A stretch of DNA of 64,000 nucleotides, taken from contig NZ_LR594671.1 of NCBI RefSeq assembly GCF_901827185.1, forward strand, positions 1,302,001 through 1,366,000, given 5' to 3'. A program made the position numbers and the translations under genes. This DNA comes from Variovorax sp. PBL-E5 (lineage in GTDB: Bacteria > Pseudomonadota > Gammaproteobacteria > Burkholderiales > Burkholderiaceae_C). Every line of letters starts with the position of its first letter. The stretch's first letter is position 1. Under the pieces are notes generated by a model that did no database searches, had not been told where the DNA came from, and saw only the letters and a program-made list of their open reading frames with translations. Shown here piece by piece: positions 30,792 to 39,258 of the stretch.

Positions 30792-30929
30792 ATGGATATC
30801 ACCACCCTGCGCGTCGCGGCCACAGTGGCCTGCTTCGTCGTGTTCATCGGCATCCTGGTCTGGACCTTCTCGCGCCGCAATACGCGGCGCTTCGAGGAAG
30901 CGGCACGGCTTCCGTTCGAGCAAGACTAG
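30792..30929 (+). CDS. ccoQ: Cbb3 oxidase subunit CcoQ
   Basis: 45 residues: one helix (VAATVACFVVFIGILVWTF) followed by a basic-acidic tail, RRNTRRFEEAARLPFEQD, as in CcoQ. It stabilises the complex. It lies between ccoO (11-base gap) and ccoP (13-base gap). Confidence 0.93.
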   Translation: MDITTLRVAATVACFVVFIGILVWTFSRRNTRRFEEAARLPFEQD

Positions 30930-30942
30930 GCGGAGCGCTTCG

Positions 30943-31872
30943 ATGAACGACTTCATCAACGTCTTCTGGGCCAACTACGTGGCCGGTGCGGCCGTCCTCA
31001 GCATCCTGGCGTGCGCCCTGCTGTTGTGGCTCACCGCGCGCAAGAAGGTGGTGGCGAACGACGACAACACGACCGGCCACGTATGGGACGAGGACCTGCG
31101 CGAGGCCAACAATCCGCTGCCGATGTGGTGGGTCGGATTGTTCGTGATCACCATCGTCTTCGGATTGGCCTACCTGGCCTTCTTTCCCGGCCTGGGCAGC
31201 TTCGGCGGCAGACTCGGCTGGAGCGCGGCCGGACAGTACCAGAGCGAGGTCGCCGACGCAGACAAGGCGCTGGCACCGATCTATGCAGCCTTCACGGCCA
31301 TGCCGGTGGAGCAGATCGCCGGGGACCCGAAAGGCATGGCCATCGGCGAGCGTCTGTTCATGAACAACTGCGCACAGTGTCACGGCTCGGATGCGCGCGG
31401 CAGCAAGGGCTTCCCGAACCTGACGGACAAGGACTGGCTGTACGGCGGGACGCCCGACAAGATCATCGAGACCATCACCCATGGTCGGACGGGCAACATG
31501 CCGCCGATGGCCGCGGCCGTCGGCTCGCCCGAGGATGTCAAGAATCTTGCCCAGTACGTGCTGAGCCTTTCCGGCAACTCGACCGATTCGGTTCGAGCCG
31601 GCCTGGGCAAATCGCATTTCACTGTTTGCGCGGCCTGCCACGGTATGGGCGGCGTGGGCAGCCAGGACATCGGCGCCCCGCGCCTGAACGACAACATCTG
31701 GCTGCACGGCTTTGGACAGGAAGCGATCGTCGAGATGATCAACAACGGCAAGCACAACGTCATGCCGGCGCAGGAGGGACGGCTCACCGAGGCGCAGATC
31801 AAGGTGGTTGCATCGTATGTGTGGGGCCTGTCGAACACGCCTGCGCCGAAGCCTGCGCTTCCTGGCAACTGA
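30943..31872 (+). CDS. ccoP: Cbb3 oxidase subunit III, dihaem cytochrome c
   Basis: 309 residues. Two N-terminal helices with the CcoP signature HVWDEDLREANNPLPMWW between them, then two haem c sites, NCAQCHGSDARGSKGF and VCAACHGMGGVGSQDIG. It receives electrons from soluble cytochrome c or the bc1 complex. Confidence 0.96.
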   Translation: MNDFINVFWANYVAGAAVLSILACALLLWLTARKKVVANDDNTTGHVWDEDLREANNPLPMWWVGLFVITIVFGLAYLAFFPGLGSFGGRLGWSAAGQYQSEVADADKALAPIYAAFTAMPVEQIAGDPKGMAIGERLFMNNCAQCHGSDARGSKGFPNLTDKDWLYGGTPDKIIETITHGRTGNMPPMAAAVGSPEDVKNLAQYVLSLSGNSTDSVRAGLGKSHFTVCAACHGMGGVGSQDIGAPRLNDNIWLHGFGQEAIVEMINNGKHNVMPAQEGRLTEAQIKVVASYVWGLSNTPAPKPALPGN

Positions 31873-31887
31873 TCGGCTCGCCTGCGA

Positions 31888-33333
31888 ATGCCCCGCATGA
31901 CACGGCCAGCCGCTTCCCCCAAGGTGATTCCCATCGCGCCGGTGGCAGCAGATGCCGGCAGCGGCCGCCTTTACGAGTCGTCCAGGAAGATCTACCCGCG
32001 CAACGTGCAGGGGCGGTTCACGCGCTGGCGCTGGGCGATGGTTTTCGCGACGCAGCTGTTCTTCTATCTGATGCCGTGGCTGCAATGGGGCGGCCGGCAG
32101 ATCCTGTTGTTCGATCTCGCGGCACGCCGCTTCTACATCTTCGGTCTGGTCCTCTATCCGCAGGACCTGATCTATCTGTCGGGGCTGCTGGTGCTGAGCG
32201 CGCTTTCGCTGTTCCTGTTCACTGCGGTGGCGGGGCGGCTCTGGTGCGGTTTTGCCTGTCCGCAGACGGTCTACACCGAGATCTTCATGTGGGTGGAGCA
32301 GAAGATCGAGGGCAACCGGATCGCGCGCATGCGCCTGGACGGCGAGGCCTTCTCTGCGGAGAAGCTGGTCAAGAAATGGTTCAAGCATGTGGTCTGGCTG
32401 GGCATTGCGATGTGGACCGGCTTCACCTTCGTGGGCTACTTCACGCCGATCCGCGAGCTGGGTCTCGCGTTCCTGCAGACACGCATGGGATCGTGGGAGG
32501 TGTTCTGGGTGTTCTTCTACGGTCTTGCGACCTACGGCAACGCCGGCTTCATGCGCGAGCAGGTGTGCAAGTACATGTGCCCCTATGCGCGATTCCAGAG
32601 CGCGATGTTCGACGCCGACACCCTGATCGTGAGCTATGACGCAGCTCGTGGCGAGCCGCGCGGCGTGCACGCCAAGGGACAGGATGCACGGGCGCTGGGC
32701 CTGGGCGACTGCATCGATTGCGGGCTGTGCGTGCAGGTCTGCCCGGTCGGGATCGACATCCGCCAGGGCCTGCAGTACGAGTGCATCGGCTGCGGGCTGT
32801 GCGTGGACGCGTGCAACACGGTGATGGATCGCATGGCGCAGCCGCACGGACTCATCCGCTACGCCACCGAGAACGGCATGAAGAAGGGTTGGACGGCGGC
32901 CCAGGTACTGCGCCGCGTTCTCCGTCCCCGGGTACTGGTCTATGGCTTCGTGCTGCTGGCCCTGGCCATCGGTCTTCTTGCGAGCCTGGTGGTGCGCATG
33001 CCCCTGAAGGTCGATGTCGTGCGCGACCGGGGCTCGCTCGCGCGCCTCGTCGAAGGCGGCCGCCTCGAGAACGTCTATCGGCTGCAGATCATGAACGCGA
33101 CCGAGAGGCCGCAGGTCTACCGGATCGCGGCCGAGGGCGGGCTGCAGGGGCTCGCGGTGGCCTCGGACGACAGGGTCAAGGTCGACGCGGCGCAATCGCG
33201 CTGGGTGGCGGTGCGGTTGCAGATCCCCGCGGACCGGGCGCCGGTCGGCTCGCACACGGTCTATTTCGATGTGCGAACGGCCGATGGCAGCGCGCATGTG
33301 TCCGAAAAAGCCGTATTTCTGGTTCCACGTTAA
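31888..33333 (+). CDS. ccoG: Cbb3 accessory ferredoxin-type protein CcoG
   Basis: 481 residues. Several helices, the cysteine motif WCGFACPQTVYTEIFMW, CKYMCPYARFQSAMFD, and two 4Fe-4S ferredoxin sites (CIDCGLCVQVCPVGIDIR, CIGCGLCVDACNTVMDR). The C-terminal part is an Ig-like periplasmic domain. CcoG reduces copper during oxidase assembly. It overlaps nothing and follows ccoP by 15 bases. Confidence 0.94.
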   Translation: MPRMTRPAASPKVIPIAPVAADAGSGRLYESSRKIYPRNVQGRFTRWRWAMVFATQLFFYLMPWLQWGGRQILLFDLAARRFYIFGLVLYPQDLIYLSGLLVLSALSLFLFTAVAGRLWCGFACPQTVYTEIFMWVEQKIEGNRIARMRLDGEAFSAEKLVKKWFKHVVWLGIAMWTGFTFVGYFTPIRELGLAFLQTRMGSWEVFWVFFYGLATYGNAGFMREQVCKYMCPYARFQSAMFDADTLIVSYDAARGEPRGVHAKGQDARALGLGDCIDCGLCVQVCPVGIDIRQGLQYECIGCGLCVDACNTVMDRMAQPHGLIRYATENGMKKGWTAAQVLRRVLRPRVLVYGFVLLALAIGLLASLVVRMPLKVDVVRDRGSLARLVEGGRLENVYRLQIMNATERPQVYRIAAEGGLQGLAVASDDRVKVDAAQSRWVAVRLQIPADRAPVGSHTVYFDVRTADGSAHVSEKAVFLVPR

Positions 33334-33348
33334 GCTCCGGAGGACAGC

Positions 33349-33624
33349 ATGTCATCGATCGAGAAGCCACCCATTCGCCCCCAAGGCTGGTGGAAATATC
33401 CGCTGGTATGGCTTGTGATAGGTCTGCCGGCCGCAGTCGTGGTGGCCAGCCTCGCATCGGCTTGGCTGGCGGTGCATACGACAGACTCGGTGGTCGACGA
33501 GGACTACTACCAGAAGGGCGTCGACATCAATCGCGCGCTGGCTGCGAGGACGATGGTTCCCGCCGAGACGGGGCGCAACCATGCCGTGACGCCGGCAGGC
33601 GTCCTGCCGGCGCGGAGGCCTTGA
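33349..33624 (+). CDS. ccoH: FixH/CcoH family protein
   Basis: 91 residues, one N-terminal helix (about 17-40) and the FixH hallmark VVDEDYYQKGVDINRALA. The family product is a single-span protein required for stable cbb3 assembly. It is shorter than FixH from rhizobia and lacks most of the periplasmic domain, but short forms are common in betaproteobacteria. Confidence 0.85.
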   Translation: MSSIEKPPIRPQGWWKYPLVWLVIGLPAAVVVASLASAWLAVHTTDSVVDEDYYQKGVDINRALAARTMVPAETGRNHAVTPAGVLPARRP

Positions 33625-33628
33625 AGCG

Positions 33629-33874
33629 ATGAGCCCGCAACGCTGGATGTGTGTGTTGTGGCCGGCCTTCCTGATGGCCTGCGTCTGCGAGGTCGTGGTG
33701 TTCGCACTGTGGGACCCGGGCGAACTCTACTGGCGCAGCGGCAGTGCCGACTTCACGCGGCAGACGCTCTATGCGGGCGGATTCTTCCTCTTCTGGCTGC
33801 TCGGCATCGGATCGAGCGCGCTGACGATCTGGCTCGCGCAGCCGCCGGCCGATTTCAATCGCCAGCGCGATTGA
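33629..33874 (+). CDS. Small membrane protein of the cbb3 cluster
   Basis: 81 residues with two helices (about 7-27 and 48-68) joined by a loop DPGELYWRSGSADFTRQT. It begins 4 bases after ccoH and its end overlaps the convergent fnr end by 20 bases. No function is known to me; position suggests an accessory of oxidase assembly. Confidence 0.75.
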   Translation: MSPQRWMCVLWPAFLMACVCEVVVFALWDPGELYWRSGSADFTRQTLYAGGFFLFWLLGIGSSALTIWLAQPPADFNRQRD

Positions 33875-34574
33875 AGACTCGCTGGAGCGCATCGGCATCG
33901 ACGATGCGCAGATGGCGCTGGCGAACCTGCAGGATGCCGTCGTCCATGAACTTCGACAGGGTGCGGCTCACGGTCTCGAGCTTCAGGCCGAGGTAGCTGC
34001 CGATCTCCTCGCGCGTCATGCGAAGCACCAGCTCCGACTCCGAGAATCCGCGCGCGTGCAGCCGCCGCACCAGATTCAGCAGGAAGGCGGCGAGCCGTTC
34101 TTCCGCACGCATGCTTCCCAGCAGCAGCATCACGCCGTGCTCGCGCACGATCTCGCGGCTCATGATCTGGTGCACGTGGCGCTGCAGCGCGCTCACTTCG
34201 CGCGAAAGCGCCTCGATCCGCTCGAAGGGCATGACGCAGACTTCGGCGTCCTCCAGCGCCACGGCGTCGCAGGTGTGCCGGTCGTTCACGATGCCGTCCA
34301 GGCCGATGATCTCGCCGGCCATCTGGAAGCCGGTGACCTGATCCCGCCCGTCCTCGGTCGTGATGCGGGTCTTGAACACGCCCGTGCGGATCGCATAGAG
34401 CGACGTGAACTTCTCGCCGGCGCGAAACAATGCCTCGCGGCGCCGCACCTTGCGACGCTTGGCAACGATGTCGTCGATGCGCTGCAGTTCGGCGGGCTCC
34501 AGGCCCACCGGCATGCAGAGCGTCCGCAGGTTGCAGTTCGAACAGGCAACCCTGATGTTGTCGGTGGTGGTCAT
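33855..34574 (-). CDS. fnr: Oxygen-responsive transcriptional regulator Fnr
   Basis: 239 residues. Four cluster cysteines are present: C11, C14 and C20 in CSNCNLRTLC, and C102. A cAMP-fold effector domain is followed by the HTH REEIGSYLGLKLETVSRTLS, whose E..SR residues read TTGAT half-sites. A 4Fe-4S cluster here senses O2. Start ATG at 34574 keeps the canonical N-terminus. It is likely the main regulator of the boxes in this window and its own promoter region has one. Confidence 0.95.
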   Translation of the reverse strand: MTTTDNIRVACSNCNLRTLCMPVGLEPAELQRIDDIVAKRRKVRRREALFRAGEKFTSLYAIRTGVFKTRITTEDGRDQVTGFQMAGEIIGLDGIVNDRHTCDAVALEDAEVCVMPFERIEALSREVSALQRHVHQIMSREIVREHGVMLLLGSMRAEERLAAFLLNLVRRLHARGFSESELVLRMTREEIGSYLGLKLETVSRTLSKFMDDGILQVRQRHLRIVDADALQRVFNRAGD

Positions 34575-34625
34575 GATGAGGTCCGTTCGTTTGCGCGATT
34601 CTGGGTCGCGCAAACGAACGGAGGA

Positions 34626-34639
34626 TTGACGTGCGTCAA
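34626..34639. promoter_or_regulatory. Fnr operator, divergent fnr / hemN
   Basis: TTGAC-GTGC-GTCAA, full consensus match, between fnr (51 bases away) and hemN (58 bases away). It suggests autoregulation of fnr and activation of hemN. Confidence 0.8.
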
Positions 34640-34697
34640 GGCCCGCAAGGCGGAACGGCGGCACATTGGCACATTCCAATCGTCAGGTCGCTTCGCG

Positions 34698-36116
34698 ATG
34701 TCCTCGAACCCCGCCATATTTCGCGCCGCAGCGGTCCGGCCGCTGGTTTCTCCTGCTGTCCTGCAGCGCTTCGACATCGCGGGTCCGCGCTATACCTCCT
34801 ATCCCACGGCAGATCGCTTCGTGGATGCCTTCGGTGCCGCGGACTACGCGCAGGCCCTGCGACAGCGGCGCAGCGCCGGCGCGCACGCGCTGTCGCTCTC
34901 CCTGTACGTGCACATCCCCTTTTGCGAGTCTCTCTGCTACTACTGTGCGTGCAACAAGATCGTCACGCGGCATCACGATCGCGCGCGCCAGTACCTGGAC
35001 GGCTTGACACGCGAGGCGCAGCTGCAGGCCGCTCAGCTCGGTCGCGGGGCCCTCGTCAGCCAGTTGCACCTGGGCGGCGGCACGCCCACCTTCCTGTGCG
35101 ATGCCGAGCTCGACAGGCTCATGGACGTGTTGCGCAACGCATTCACGTTCATGCCGGACCGCGAACAGTCGATCGAGATCGACCCCCGCACCGTGGATGC
35201 CGAACGCCTGGCGCACCTGGCGGAACTGGGCTTCAACCGCTTGAGTTTCGGTGTGCAGGACTTCGATCCGGACGTGCAGCAAGCGGTTCACCGGATGCAG
35301 CCCGCGGCTCAGGTCTTCGAGTTGATGGCTGCTGCGCGCGCATTGCGCTTCGCATCGATCAACGTCGATCTCATCCTTGGCCTGCCCCTGCAGACAGCCG
35401 TCTCGTTCGATCGCACGCTGGAACGGATCCAGGAACTGCGCCCCGACCGCGTCGCGCTGTACGCCTATGCGCACCTGCCGGACCGCTTCAAGCCGCAGCG
35501 TCGCATCGACGTGAACGACCTGCCCGCGCCTGCGGTCAGGATGCAGATGCTGTCGCGCGCGATCGATGCACTGACGGCGGCAGGCTATGTCTACATCGGC
35601 ATGGACCATTTCGCGCTGCCCGACGACACTCTGGCCGTGGCCAAGCGCCAGGGCCGGCTGCATCGCAACTTCCAGGGCTACAGCACGCAGCCCGACTGCG
35701 ACCTCGTCGCCCTCGGCATGTCGGCCATCGGGCGCATCGGCGCCACCTACAGCCAGAACGCCAGGACGTTGGCCGAGTACTACGACCATCTGAACCAGGG
35801 CCGGCTCCCCGTCGTGCGCGGACTGGCGCTGACGCGCGACGACCTGATCCGACGCTCGGTCATCATGGCCCTGATGTGCCAGGGCCGGGTGGACTTCGAG
35901 GCGATGAGCATGGCCCACCTGTTCGACTTCCGCGACTACTTCGCGCCGGAGTTCGCGGCGCTCGGGCCGCTGGTGGCGCAGGGGCTTGTCAATCTGACCG
36001 ATCACGACATCGAGGTCACGTCGACGGGCTGGTACTTCGTGCGTGCCGTCGCGATGGTGTTCGACCGCTACCTCCAGGCGGATCGGAACCGGGGCCGGTT
36101 CTCGCGCATCGTCTGA
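34698..36116 (+). CDS. hemN: Oxygen-independent coproporphyrinogen III oxidase
   Basis: 472 residues, a radical SAM enzyme. The N-terminal YTSYPTADRF, the SAM cluster motif YVHIPFCESLCYYCACNK (Cx3Cx2C) and HLGGGTPTFL define HemN; the C-terminal HemN domain is complete. It decarboxylates coproporphyrinogen III without O2, which supplies haem for the oxidases when oxygen is low. Start at ATG 34698. Confidence 0.95.
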   Translation: MSSNPAIFRAAAVRPLVSPAVLQRFDIAGPRYTSYPTADRFVDAFGAADYAQALRQRRSAGAHALSLSLYVHIPFCESLCYYCACNKIVTRHHDRARQYLDGLTREAQLQAAQLGRGALVSQLHLGGGTPTFLCDAELDRLMDVLRNAFTFMPDREQSIEIDPRTVDAERLAHLAELGFNRLSFGVQDFDPDVQQAVHRMQPAAQVFELMAAARALRFASINVDLILGLPLQTAVSFDRTLERIQELRPDRVALYAYAHLPDRFKPQRRIDVNDLPAPAVRMQMLSRAIDALTAAGYVYIGMDHFALPDDTLAVAKRQGRLHRNFQGYSTQPDCDLVALGMSAIGRIGATYSQNARTLAEYYDHLNQGRLPVVRGLALTRDDLIRRSVIMALMCQGRVDFEAMSMAHLFDFRDYFAPEFAALGPLVAQGLVNLTDHDIEVTSTGWYFVRAVAMVFDRYLQADRNRGRFSRIV

Positions 36117-36118
36117 GC

Positions 36119-36832
36119 ATGCAGACCTCTCTGGCCAGCGCTGCGCTGCTGATGGGACTGGTGGGCGGTCCGCATTGCGTGGCGATGTGCGGTGCGGGAT
36201 GTGCCGGCGTGATTCGCCTGGTGCGTGCGGGCGCTCCGGCCGCCGTGGCCGACGCCGCGCCGGCGCGGCGCGGCGCGGTGCGAACCGCTGCCTTTCACCT
36301 GGGCCGGATCGCGAGCTATGCCGTTGCCGGTGCGGCGGTGGCGACGGCGACCCAGGGACTGGCGTTTGCAAGCGCGCAGGTGGCCGCCTTGCGGCCGCTG
36401 TGGATCATGTTTCATGCCTGCGTGCTGGCATGGGGCGCGCTGCTCATGCTGCACGGGCGGCAACCACTCTGGGCCCATCGCATCGGCCGGACAGTGGGTG
36501 GCCGCCTGCAGCCGTTGACCGCTTCGACCGCGGGTGTGCTCGCGACAGGCGCACTGTGGGTCTTGATGCCCTGCGGCCTGCTGTACTCCGCATTGCTGGT
36601 CGCCAGCCTCGCCGATACGGCATGGCAAGGAGCTGTCACCATGGCCCTGTTTGCGCTGGGCGGCGCCATCTCGCTGATTGCGGCGCCGTGGCTTTGGCAG
36701 CGCTTGCGCTGGCATGTCGGCCGTCTGCGCGTCGACTGGGCGAACCGGCTTGCCGGTCTGGTTCTGTCCATCATCGCGGCGCAAGCATTGCGGATGGACA
36801 TCACCCAACAGCTGGACATCTATTGCCGTTAG
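36119..36832 (+). CDS. Sulfite exporter TauE/SafE-like membrane protein
   Basis: 237 residues, six helices. The first helix has the LVGGPHCVAMCGAGCAG motif (cysteine pair near the membrane) typical of the UreH/DsbD-like branch of TauE/SafE proteins that accompany cbb3 and copper genes. A second cysteine motif is LMPCGLLYSALL. A role in copper or thiol handling for oxidase maturation is likely but unproven. It begins 2 bases after hemN. Confidence 0.82.
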   Translation: MQTSLASAALLMGLVGGPHCVAMCGAGCAGVIRLVRAGAPAAVADAAPARRGAVRTAAFHLGRIASYAVAGAAVATATQGLAFASAQVAALRPLWIMFHACVLAWGALLMLHGRQPLWAHRIGRTVGGRLQPLTASTAGVLATGALWVLMPCGLLYSALLVASLADTAWQGAVTMALFALGGAISLIAAPWLWQRLRWHVGRLRVDWANRLAGLVLSIIAAQALRMDITQQLDIYCR

Positions 36833-36863
36833 CGCTGTGACGCATGACGCGCCGCAAGGGGAG

Positions 36864-37604
36864 CTAGCGATTGGTCATCGCGTCGAGCAGCATCGCCTGC
36901 AGCACGAAGTGGCGGTTCTCGCAACGCTCCGCCTCTTCGATCGGCCCGGACGGCGCTTCGAATGCCCAGTGCTCTGCATCGCTGGCATCGATCGTGAATG
37001 CCTCGTCGTTGGCTGCATACCGCGCGAACTCGACGAAACGCAGGTCGAAACCCAGCAGCCTGGCAGCCCTGACGAAATCCTCGCCGCGCGGCGTGCGCGG
37101 ATTGCCGAGGAACGAGATGGCGTTGCCGGCAACGCCGCGCGGACAACGCTCGCTGATGCACAACAGGTCCGCCAGAATCCGAAACGGGTGTTCGTCGCTT
37201 TCGAGGCCATGGTAGACCGGAATGCCGGCGTGGCGCTCGATCTCCAGGGCGACGGCGCTTGAGATCGGCCCGCAATCGACGGCGTCGTAGAGCCGGCCAA
37301 GCATCTGGCAGATGTCCCTGAGCTTCGGGTCGCCGGATTCGAGGGGATCGCCAAGCCGCACGTGGGAAATGCGAGCGCCGAGTTCTGCCCCCGCGCGGTG
37401 CAGTTCGGAGGTTTCGGTTGTTGGCGCCTCGGTTCGCAGCAGCGCCAGGTTCTTGCCCGACAAGGGGCGGAGCGTCCCACCTGCGCGCGACGCCGCCTTC
37501 AGCCGCTGCGCCATGTCGACGATCCGGCGCACTTCGGCGCTCGAAGCGCCAGGAGACGGCCAGGTGCTGCGAGCGTTGACGGGATGCAGGGCAATTGGGG
37601 GCAC
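36864..37604 (-). CDS. Carbamoyltransferase-like protein, degenerate
   Basis: Similar to ornithine/aspartate carbamoyltransferases: LRDICQMLGRLYDAVDCG, then GIPVYHGLESDEHPFRILAD and a second-domain start GNAISFLGNPRTPRGEDFV. The carbamoyl-phosphate loop STRTR is replaced (APTTETS), HPxQ is HPFR, and the protein ends before the HCLP motif region, so normal catalysis is unlikely. The start is uncertain: a GTG at 37604 keeps the family N-terminus, ATG 37514 is later, and the longer frame to 37697 would run through the operator at 37639. Convergent with the TauE-like gene. Confidence 0.65.
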   Translation of the reverse strand: MPPIALHPVNARSTWPSPGASSAEVRRIVDMAQRLKAASRAGGTLRPLSGKNLALLRTEAPTTETSELHRAGAELGARISHVRLGDPLESGDPKLRDICQMLGRLYDAVDCGPISSAVALEIERHAGIPVYHGLESDEHPFRILADLLCISERCPRGVAGNAISFLGNPRTPRGEDFVRAARLLGFDLRFVEFARYAANDEAFTIDASDAEHWAFEAPSGPIEEAERCENRHFVLQAMLLDAMTNR

Positions 37605-37638
37605 GCGGAGAAGGCTACGCCTGGCGTTCAGCCAATTC

Positions 37639-37652
37639 TTGATCAACATCAA
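37639..37652. promoter_or_regulatory. Fnr operator (perfect dyad)
   Basis: TTGAT-CAAC-ATCAA is the textbook Fnr/Dnr site. It is well placed for the carbamoyltransferase-like gene on the minus strand and 133 bases upstream of the Fnr-type regulator on the plus strand. Confidence 0.82.
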
Positions 37653-37785
37653 CGCCAGCGCATGGACCACAGCACTCACGCAAAAGACACAAGCCATTCA
37701 CGCACCGTTACGCGAACGCGCACTGCATTGGCGGTCCTGTTGCACGTGCTGCCTAAGCTTCAATCCATCAAATCAGGAGCGAACG

Positions 37786-38517
37786 ATGGAACAAGCGACC
37801 CCCGCGGCGAAGACAGGCCAACCCGCACAGAATCGCATTGCCGCGATGCTGCAATTGCTCCAGGACACGATGTCCATTCAGAAGCGGATCGTCCACGCAG
37901 GCGACTCGGTCTACCAGGTGGGTCAGCCGTTCCAGTGCCTGTATGTCGTCAGCACAGGCTTCTTCAAGATGGTCAATCTCTCGGACGACGGCCGCGAACA
38001 GGTCGTGGGTCTTCATTTCCGCGGCGACTGGCTGGGCCTGGACGGTATTGCCAATGGCCGGTACGGTTGCGACGCGGTGGCCATGGACACCGGCGAAGTC
38101 TGGAGCATCCGCTACGACGCGCTGCTCGAGGCCGGCGCCCGCACGCCGGCACTGCTGACCGCATTCCACGAGACGATGAGCCGTGAGCTTGCGCGGGACC
38201 GCGACTCGATGCAGTCGCTGTGCACCTTGCCCGCCGATGCGCGCGTTGCCGGCTTTCTGCGCTATTGGGCCGATGCGCTGGCCCAGCGCGGCTTGCGCAC
38301 CGATCAGATCACGCTGCGCATGACCCGCGCCGAAATCGGCAACTATCTGGGCATGACCCTGGAGACCGTGAGTCGCTCTCTGTCGCGCCTCGCTCGCGTC
38401 GACGCGATCCGGTTTTGCGAGAAGGGCAGGCGTGACATCCATATCCCGGAACTCGGCGCCTTGACGGCCTTCATGCAGCGCAGCACCGCGTCGCTGGGCG
38501 CCGCGGCCGTTCATTGA
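37786..38517 (+). CDS. Crp/Fnr-family regulator lacking the Fnr cysteines
   Basis: 243 residues. Cyclic-nucleotide-like domain (GDSVYQVGQPFQCLYVVSTG through FRGDWLGLDGIANG) and a C-terminal HTH, RAEIGNYLGMTLETVSRSLS, nearly identical to that of Fnr at 33855, so the same operators should be read. The N-terminal cysteine cluster is absent, which excludes a classical Fnr iron-sulfur sensor and fits a Dnr-type (NO/haem) or FixK-type regulator. RBS AGGAG precedes the ATG. Confidence 0.88.
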   Translation: MEQATPAAKTGQPAQNRIAAMLQLLQDTMSIQKRIVHAGDSVYQVGQPFQCLYVVSTGFFKMVNLSDDGREQVVGLHFRGDWLGLDGIANGRYGCDAVAMDTGEVWSIRYDALLEAGARTPALLTAFHETMSRELARDRDSMQSLCTLPADARVAGFLRYWADALAQRGLRTDQITLRMTRAEIGNYLGMTLETVSRSLSRLARVDAIRFCEKGRRDIHIPELGALTAFMQRSTASLGAAAVH

Positions 38518-38627
38518 GCAGGCGACGGCGCCGCGGGCAATCGGCGATGTGCCTGATCGGCGCAAACGCTGACCAACCTGACTGGCACGTTCAGGCTTCG
38601 GCGCCCACGGGCGAATAAACTTGCGCG

Positions 38628-39077
38628 ATGTTGACCCGGCGGGTTCGTCATCTCGTTGCGACGCATGGTGCGTGGTGGTGCCTTGCGGGCATTGTTCTGG
38701 CTGCACTGCAGCCGTTCCTCTTCACGCATTTTCGTCAGGACGGCTGGGAGGACGAGGCCAAGTTTTGCGTTCGCAATGTGAGCGCCATGGCATTGTTCGA
38801 GCCGGACGATCGCAGCGATCACAAGAATGAATTCGAAACAACGTTGTACGTCCCCGCCAGCGCCCATACCGATGTACCGGACGCATTCCAGCACGGCCTG
38901 GCTGCGCTGATGGCGCTGGTGCTGTCGCTGCTTCCATTCAGGGTGGCGCTGGTTCAGCCGGTAGAGCCGGCGCAGCGCATCCTGCGCGAGATCGTGCCTC
39001 ACACCAGCGGCGCCCCGCCGCCCACTGCGCTCTGGCTGAGCCACCCGCCGAAGACCGCGCCTCCCCGGTCGACCTGA
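38628..39077 (+). CDS. Hypothetical membrane-associated protein
   Basis: 149 residues with a hydrophobic N-terminal helix (WWCLAGIVLAALQPFLF), a soluble middle with FCVRNVSAMALFEPDD, and a second hydrophobic stretch (LAALMALVLSLLP). The family is not recognised. The opposite strand is also open here but has shadow-like composition. It is followed by a hairpin. Confidence 0.5.
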   Translation: MLTRRVRHLVATHGAWWCLAGIVLAALQPFLFTHFRQDGWEDEAKFCVRNVSAMALFEPDDRSDHKNEFETTLYVPASAHTDVPDAFQHGLAALMALVLSLLPFRVALVQPVEPAQRILREIVPHTSGAPPPTALWLSHPPKTAPPRST

Positions 39078-39102
39078 CGAACGACGTCGCTGGACGTCGA
39101 GC

Positions 39103-39126
39103 GCCCTTTGCGCGCGCGCAAAGGGC
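39103..39126. terminator. Perfect 24-bp palindrome, likely terminator
   Basis: GCCCTTTGCGCG followed at once by its reverse complement, then TTTCTC. It lies 25 bases after the hypothetical gene and would form a strong hairpin (the stem tip must open to form a loop). Confidence 0.6.
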
Positions 39127-39258
39127 TTTCTCGTTGGTGTCGAAAGGTCATATCTTGAACTCAATTCGGAAGCGCTTACATCTCCGCCGGCTGGGTCGCA
39201 TCTCGAAGCCGCCTCGCCCATCGGTCCGCCCGGTCGCGTTCATTGCAAGGACGTTGCC

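Noticed and set aside
37605..37697. The N-terminal extension of the carbamoyltransferase-like frame
   Set aside because: It would place the start beyond the perfect Fnr box, making the operator coding; family alignment begins near 37604 or later.
38511..39221. A 236-codon minus-strand frame
   Set aside because: It is antisense to the hypothetical gene at 38628 and spans the 24-bp palindrome; Arg/Gln-rich shadow composition.
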